NCBI GenBank assembly: GCA_021803205.1
Contig: JAJZMB010000020.1
Span: forward strand, 2,245 to 66,244
Direction: 5' to 3'
Source of the DNA: Bacillota bacterium
GTDB taxonomy: Bacteria; Bacillota; Sulfobacillia; RBS10-35; JAJYVN01
Length of the DNA stretch: 64,000 nucleotides
This document shows positions 59,150 to 64,000 of this stretch, piece after piece; position 1 is the stretch's first letter; the number at the start of each line of letters is the position of its first letter. The notes beneath the pieces were generated by a model. That model was not told the DNA's origin, made no database searches, and worked only from the letters and a program-made list of their open reading frames with translations. A program made the position numbers and the translations under genes.

Positions 59150-59500
59150 TCAATCGTGGCGGTCGTCGCCGCAGACGGCCCCACCCTGGGCGGCGGACTC
59201 GGAGAGGGAGGAGGCGTGCGGCAGTGACGGAGGGCTGCCTGGCGCGGGGTCCGCCTCCGGGCCCCGCGCGGCCAGTTGGCGTTCAAGGGAGATGGCGTGG
59301 CGGCGGAGGCGGAACAGTTCGACACCGCCGATGAGGGCCACGGCGATCGCCCCGACCAGCAGCGCGGCGAAGATGAGCACCGGCAGCGGTACCGCCGGAA
59401 AGACGTAACCGACGAAAACCAAGCGGACGGCGCGATCGTTCTCCACGGCGAAGGTGACGGTGGCCAGAGCCACCACCAGCGCCACCACCAGCCGGACCAT
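59150..59500 (-). CDS. LapA-domain (DUF1049) membrane protein
   Basis: 116 residues from ATG 59500; ATG 59551 would add a basic leader and neither has a strong ribosome site. Two membrane helices (MVRLVVALVVALATVTFAVEN and PLPVLIFAALLVGAIAVALIGG) around the NDRAVRLVFVGY turn that marks the LapA domain, then a cytoplasmic coiled-coil-like segment (ELFRLRRHAISLERQLAA) and a polar tail. In Gram-negatives LapA works in lipopolysaccharide assembly; in Gram-positives its role is unknown. Confidence 0.82.
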   Translation of the reverse strand: MVRLVVALVVALATVTFAVENDRAVRLVFVGYVFPAVPLPVLIFAALLVGAIAVALIGGVELFRLRRHAISLERQLAARGPEADPAPGSPPSLPHASSLSESAAQGGAVCGDDRHD

Positions 59501-60150
59501 GGCAAGCAGGCCCGGTCTACGCCCGGCGGGCCGCGCGGTCCGTGCGCGCATCCGGGCACGTCGCGTCAGCAAGCGCCACCCTCCCCGCCGGCAGCCCGCG
59601 TGATCGGCGCGCGTTGGCGGCCCCGCCCACGACCCGCAACCGCCGCCATCGCCTCCATCATACACCCGCCTGCGCTTCGTCCCAGCGGGCGCACCCCGGC
59701 CCCGGCCTCGGGACCTGCCGCCCGGGCACCGATCCGCTGGCGGGCATGTGCGGCCCCGCGGCGGCCGCACGGCATGCGCACGCGAATGCGGCACGCACCC
59801 ACATCCGTGTGCCGTGCGGCGCGTCAGTGGGTGCTACTGAGCGGGTTATCTACGAAACCACTGACCACGCTATCTGCGCAGGGCCTGCCGACCCTGGCGG
59901 CCGAGCCTCTGGCGCAGTCGCTGTCGGCGGCCACGGCGGCCCCAAGGGCCGCCAGGCTGAGGTCCGCCTACGGCGGCGGCCACTCGGCCGCGAGCGGGCT
60001 CCGCAAGTCGGCCGGCGCGCGTCTCAAATAGCGTGGGCGGGACTGCCGGTGTTCGCTCTCAATTCGCGTGGCCAGTAACACGGGAGGGTCAACAGCCCAC
60101 GCCTTTGGTGCATGCGGCCCGGGCATGGTCCGGCCGGGTGCCTCGGGCCG
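59501..60150. other. 650-bp gap without a supported gene
   Basis: Reading frames exist but are Arg/Ala-rich. The stretch 59830-60030 is repetitive in GCGGCC-type triplets. No promoter or hairpin could be singled out. Confidence 0.45.
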
Positions 60151-61638
60151 TCAGCGCCCACCGACCGCGGGGGCCGCCCCCCGATCCTCCGGCAGAAGCT
60201 CAGGCGCGGCGGCAGGCTGGTCCCCGGGGACGTAGGCGTAGGCAGCCGGCACGGCGGCACGTACGCGCGTCCCTTTGCCCGGGCCCGTTTCAATCTCCAG
60301 GGTTCCCCCGGCCGTCGCGGCACGGCGAGCCATGTTCTCCATCCCGTGATGCCGCGGGCCCGCGGGACGCCCGTCCCAGCCGGCCCCGTCGTCGACCACC
60401 TCCAGGATCAACGCATCAGGACGGTGATCCAGGGATACTAGCAGCCGGTGTCCGCCCGAATGCCGCACCGCGTTGGTCAGGGCCTCGCGCGCGATGTGAC
60501 AGAGTTCCCACTGCACCGGCCGGCGGACCCGCTGTGCCGCGCCCGTCACCCTCAGGTCCGTGCCGAAGACGGGACCGGCGTGCAGGGAGTCGATCAGGTT
60601 GCGCAGCAGTCCCTCCAACCCGATGTCGTCGGCGAGTTCGGCGCGCAGATCGAAGATATAGTGGCGGATATCCGCCATCACCGCGCCGAGGCGGTCGACC
60701 ACCTGCTCCACTGTGGCGTGCTCCGGGCTCTCCGCGGCGATCCCGTTCATCGCCGCCTCGAGCTGCAGACGGACGCCGAACAGCGACTGGATGACGCCGT
60801 CGTGGAGATCCATGGCGATACGCTCACGCTCGGACAGTATTGAGAGTTGCCGGAGGCGTTCGTGGAGCCGGGCATTCTGGATGGCCACGGCCGCCTGCGC
60901 GGCGAAGCGTTTGAGAGCCTCTTCGTCCGCCTCGGAAAAGGGCTGTCCGTCCTCCCGGTCGCAGAGGTAGAGGCTGCCGATCACCTGCCCCTGCACCCGC
61001 ACCGGAACCGCAAGCAGGGTGCGCATGCGCGGGTGGTGTGGTGGAAAACCAGCGGCGGCGGGATGCGACTCCAGGTCTGCCAGGCGCAGCGCGCGGCCCT
61101 CGGAGGTCACCAGTCCGAGCAGCCCGTGCCCCTCAGGCGGCGCGCCCAGGCGCGCCCGGGTCTCCGGGTCGATTCCGGAGGTGTAGAAGGCGCCGATGCG
61201 GCCCTCGGGAGCCAGGACCGCCAGTGCCCCGTACCGGGCGCCGGTCACTTCGCGACTGCGTTCCACGATGCGCTGCGCCACTTCCTCCAGATGGACGCCC
61301 ATGGCGAGGTCCGCCGTCGCCTCGGCCAGAGCCTCCAACTGGCGCCGTTGCGCGCGCTCCGCGGCGTAGGCCGCCTGCAGGTGTCCCTCCACCCGTTCCA
61401 AGAGACGCCAGACCGCCCACGAAAAACCGGCCACGCCCACGATCAGGAGCAGGCCGGTCGCCAGCGTCGACGCGCGGCGCCCCAGAAAGCGATCGAAGAC
61501 GAAGTATTCGACGACAATGGCCAGCGCCACCAGGCAGAGGGACAACACGATGGCCCAGCTCTTCACCGGCGCCAGCAGCAGGCGTCCGCGCCGGGGCCGC
61601 GTCACGGCCGTCCCCGGAACCCTCCCCACACCCTCCAC
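60151..61638 (-). CDS. GAF-domain sensor histidine kinase of NarX/DegS type
   Basis: 495 residues from GTG 61638 (ribosome site very close; later GTGs possible). Two N-terminal membrane helices with almost no outside loop, a GAF domain (about 120-265), then HisKA_3 with the phospho-His in ERIAMDLHDGVIQSLFGV and a HATPase with REALTNAVRHS, DDGAGW and HHGMENMARRA. Such kinases partner NarL/DegU-type regulators. None is adjacent, so it is an orphan here. The GAF domain may bind a small ligand or an iron-sulfur/heme cofactor; not determinable. Confidence 0.92.
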   Translation of the reverse strand: MEGVGRVPGTAVTRPRRGRLLLAPVKSWAIVLSLCLVALAIVVEYFVFDRFLGRRASTLATGLLLIVGVAGFSWAVWRLLERVEGHLQAAYAAERAQRRQLEALAEATADLAMGVHLEEVAQRIVERSREVTGARYGALAVLAPEGRIGAFYTSGIDPETRARLGAPPEGHGLLGLVTSEGRALRLADLESHPAAAGFPPHHPRMRTLLAVPVRVQGQVIGSLYLCDREDGQPFSEADEEALKRFAAQAAVAIQNARLHERLRQLSILSERERIAMDLHDGVIQSLFGVRLQLEAAMNGIAAESPEHATVEQVVDRLGAVMADIRHYIFDLRAELADDIGLEGLLRNLIDSLHAGPVFGTDLRVTGAAQRVRRPVQWELCHIAREALTNAVRHSGGHRLLVSLDHRPDALILEVVDDGAGWDGRPAGPRHHGMENMARRAATAGGTLEIETGPGKGTRVRAAVPAAYAYVPGDQPAAAPELLPEDRGAAPAVGGR

Positions 61639-62041
61639 CCCCCCGGCCCGTTGTGGCCGCCAGGTAGAGCGCGGCCGCGCGCCGACGGCACCCGTCCGGA
61701 CCCCAGCCTAACCGTCCGGAGGCGTTTCTCTGCAGGCCCCATCGGCCGTCGTGTCCTGGACCGATCGGCAGCACAATCGCCGGCCGATCAGCCCTTGCGG
61801 CCCGGAACGCAGGCATGCACAGGCGCGGCCGGCCACCGCAGGCAGGTGCCGCGGAAACCGGAGCCGGCTGCACCCGCGAGGGTCGGGTGCGCGAGGCGTC
61901 TGCCAGGGACAATCAACAGCCGCCGGCGGGAGTCGGGGACGGTTGCCGGGATGCCACGCCGCCCTTACCATCGGTAGTCGGCGCCGGGCCCGCGCCTGCG
62001 GCGCGAACCGCGCTACTCCGGCCCTGGGGAGGCCGCGCCCC
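61639..62041. other. 403-bp divergent gap, kinase gene / purU
   Basis: No gene seen; a continuous frame upstream of purU is Arg/Gly-rich. Promoters for both directions are expected here, but I could not choose one with confidence. Confidence 0.4.
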
Positions 62042-62980
62042 TTGCCTTCCAAAGACGGCTTGTCCCCGGTTCCGTCCCGCGACGAACGCCAGCGGGAGAA
62101 CCCCGCAGCCGCCCCCGCCCGAGCAAATCGCGGGCGTATCCTCATCTCCTGCCCCGACCGCCCGGGCATCGTCGCCGCAGTGGCGCGGCTGCTCTTCGCG
62201 CAGGGCGCGAACATTGTGCGCTCGGATCAGCACACCACCGATCCGGTCGGCGGTTCGTTCTTCATGCGGGTGGAGTTCGACCTGCCCGAACTGGCCGCCA
62301 GGCAAACGGAAATCTCGGAGGCATTTTCGACGGTGGCGACGCGCCTGCACATGGACTGGCGGCTGGCGCTCGCCTCACCCCCGAAGCGCGTGGCCGTCCT
62401 GGTCTCGAAAGAGGGCCACTGCCTCAACGAACTCCTCTGGCGCCACCAGTCCGGAGAACTGCCCGGCGAACTCACGCTGGTGGTCAGTAACCACCGCGAC
62501 CTCGGTCCCATGGCGGCTGCCCACGGCATCCCGTTCCACCACATCCCGACGCGGCCGGGCGCCCGGGAGGAGACCGAAGCGCGTCAACGCGCCCTGCTCG
62601 AAGCGGGCAGTGGGGTCGACCTGATAGTGCTGGCCAGATACATGCAGATCCTCTCGCCTGAATTCGTGTCCCGCTATCGCGGCCGCATCATCAACATCCA
62701 TCACTCCTTCCTCCCCGCCTTCGCGGGTGGCAACCCCTACCGGCAGGCTTACGACCGCGGCGTGAAGATCATCGGCGCCACCGCGCACTATGTGACGGCT
62801 GACCTCGACGCAGGCCCGATCATCGAGCAGGACGTGCTGCGCGTCACCCACCGGGACAACGCCGAAGACATGCGGCGCGTCGGCCGGCAGATCGAACGGG
62901 CGGTGCTGGCGCGCGCGGTGATCTGGCATCTCGAGGACCGCGTGCTGCTCCACGGCAACCGCACCGTCGTCTTCGGGTAG
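62042..62980 (+). CDS. purU: formyltetrahydrofolate deformylase
   Basis: 312 residues from TTG 62042, chosen for GGGGAGG nine nt upstream and because family members are about 285-300 residues. N-terminal ACT domain (ILISCPDRPGIVAAVARLLF) senses Met/Gly in known enzymes. The C-terminal formyl-transferase fold has LVVSNHRDLGPMA, NIHHSFLPAFAGGNPYRQA and catalytic Asp in TADLDAGPIIEQD. Releases formate from 10-formyl-tetrahydrofolate to balance one-carbon pools and feed purine synthesis. Confidence 0.95.
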   Translation: MPSKDGLSPVPSRDERQRENPAAAPARANRGRILISCPDRPGIVAAVARLLFAQGANIVRSDQHTTDPVGGSFFMRVEFDLPELAARQTEISEAFSTVATRLHMDWRLALASPPKRVAVLVSKEGHCLNELLWRHQSGELPGELTLVVSNHRDLGPMAAAHGIPFHHIPTRPGAREETEARQRALLEAGSGVDLIVLARYMQILSPEFVSRYRGRIINIHHSFLPAFAGGNPYRQAYDRGVKIIGATAHYVTADLDAGPIIEQDVLRVTHRDNAEDMRRVGRQIERAVLARAVIWHLEDRVLLHGNRTVVFG

Positions 62981-63210
62981 CGGTCCCACGGCGGTCGGCC
63001 ACCGCGGGACGCCGCCCGCTCCCGACCACATCCGCACGGAGACCGGGAACCGCTCCATGCCGCCCCTGCCAGGCGCAACAACCGCCCGGCACCATGCGCC
63101 GGCGCGGGCCGGCGCGCCGCGTGGGGCCAGCGGCGGGGTTGGCCGCGCCCTCGCGGCGCATACGTCATCTCGGGCCCCGACAACGCGGCCGGGGTCCGGG
63201 AGGCGGGGTC

Positions 63211-63981
63211 ATGTTCATGCACCTCACCAGGCGGGTGTTGACTACGGCGGGCATCGCCAGCCTGCTGCTGCTGGCGGCCGGCACCGGGCTGGCCCGGGCC
63301 GGCCGCAAACATGGGGATATGCCGCCCGCGTCCAGCAGCCGCAACGCCTCTATCTGGCGCGTTAGCACCGCGGCGCCCGACGTCGCCATCACCTTTGACG
63401 ACGGTCCGGATCCTATGTTCACACCCCGGATGCTCGCCGTGCTCAACCGCTTTGGTGCGGTGGGCACCTTTTTCGTGCTCGGAATGCAGGTGGCACGTTA
63501 TCCCGGCGTGATCCGCCAGGAGGCGACACAGGGTTCGGAGGTCTGCAACCATGGTTACAGCCACAGGATCCTGCGCGGCAGGGCCGACGCCTTCGTCTCC
63601 GGCGACGTGCGGCATACGCAGATCATGCTGGATGGCCTCGGTGTGCCGCGCTGCCGACTGTTCCGCTTTCCCTACCTCGCCTCGGACGCCGCATCGCGCA
63701 GCGTGGTGACGCACCTCGGGTATCGCATTATCGCGGCCAACGTCGATACGCAGGACTGGCGGCAGCCGAATCCCGAGAAGATGGCGGCGCACGTGCTGGG
63801 CCGCCTGCGCGCCGGCGACATCATCCTCCTGCATGACGGCGGGGGCGTCAGGTCCCGCACAGTGCAGGCCCTGGGGCTGATCCTGCGGGGAATGGCGCAG
63901 CGCGGCCTGCACGCGGTGACGGTGAGTCAACTGCTCGCCACCGTACCCCACGGCCGTCCACCGGCCGCCGGGGAGGAGTGA
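63211..63981 (+). CDS. NodB-domain polysaccharide deacetylase, exported
   Basis: 256 residues from ATG 63211, GGGAGG seven nt upstream (ATG 63217 also possible). Signal peptide RRVLTTAGIASLLLLAAGTGLARA. All five NodB motifs are present: AITFDDGPDP, NHGYSH (H-x3-H), RFPYLA, VDTQDWRQP and IILLHDGGG. It removes acetyl groups from peptidoglycan or other GlcNAc polymers outside the membrane. In spore formers such enzymes often modify cortex or wall (PdaA/B-like), which fits the gerABC genes, but the substrate is not shown by sequence. Confidence 0.93.
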   Translation: MFMHLTRRVLTTAGIASLLLLAAGTGLARAGRKHGDMPPASSSRNASIWRVSTAAPDVAITFDDGPDPMFTPRMLAVLNRFGAVGTFFVLGMQVARYPGVIRQEATQGSEVCNHGYSHRILRGRADAFVSGDVRHTQIMLDGLGVPRCRLFRFPYLASDAASRSVVTHLGYRIIAANVDTQDWRQPNPEKMAAHVLGRLRAGDIILLHDGGGVRSRTVQALGLILRGMAQRGLHAVTVSQLLATVPHGRPPAAGEE

Positions 63982-64000
63982 ACAGGGGCGCGGTACCTGC

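Overview
High-GC (roughly 70% by eye) chromosomal DNA from a bacterium that is most likely an endospore-forming member of the Bacillota. The reasons are a complete three-gene GerA-type germinant-receptor operon, a bacillithiol-type deacetylase (BshB2) fused to a YojF/DUF1806 domain, and Bacillus-like gene sets throughout. A high-GC lineage such as the Symbiobacterium, Thermaerobacter or Sulfobacillus groups would fit, but the species cannot be fixed from this window. I saw no tRNA, rRNA or CRISPR array. All repeat and promoter searches were done by eye.

Layout. 0-4.1 kb is an accessory patch: an unknown protein with a C-terminal Cys/His cluster, a primase-polymerase gene with a visible frameshift, and a TnpB transposon remnant whose right end recurs at 24.8 kb and, in decayed form, at 30.0 kb. 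4.3-8.1 kb is the gerA-gerB-gerC operon (minus strand). 8.3-15.5 kb is a six-gene plus-strand unit: MacB-like ABC ATPase, membrane-fusion protein, FtsX-type permease, a DUF5666-type exported protein, an OmpR-family response regulator and its histidine kinase. Two tandem direct-repeat operators with an 11-bp period lie upstream of the first and fourth genes.

15.8-27 kb and 42-48.5 kb are two carbohydrate-flavoured zones: two sulfatases, three sugar/polyol oxidoreductases or kinases, two orphan family-1 solute-binding lipoproteins (plus a remnant of a third), an SMP-30 lactonase and the BshB2 fusion. No ABC permease for sugars is present. A short repeated element with the core GACGCCAYCC occurs six times in or near these zones. 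Between them (27-33.4 kb) are single genes: a DinB-like protein, a DapA-family aldolase, an MntP-like exporter, a lipid kinase and a universal stress protein.

33.4-41.9 kb is a molybdenum cluster: a MoeA-MobB fusion, MobA, a LysR regulator, a four-cluster ferredoxin fused to an NrfD-type membrane anchor, and a 1030-residue molybdopterin oxidoreductase. Together these make a cofactor-insertion plus enzyme module, probably for a sulfur-oxyanion or related substrate at the inner face of the membrane. 48.9-52.4 kb is an assimilatory sulfate operon (cysC, a siroheme reductase, cysH) behind a good sigma-A-type promoter. 52.7-64 kb holds an RNA/DNA methyltransferase, a VapBC-like toxin-antitoxin pair with a palindromic operator inside its promoter, pyrC-pyrE, an MFS transporter of phosphate-symporter type, a LapA-domain protein, an orphan NarX/DegS-type histidine kinase, purU and a polysaccharide deacetylase.

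Most genes have a recognisable Shine-Dalgarno sequence, and many neighbours overlap by ATGA, GTGA or TTGA. Very strong GC hairpins without a U-tract follow several stop codons and probably act as terminators.
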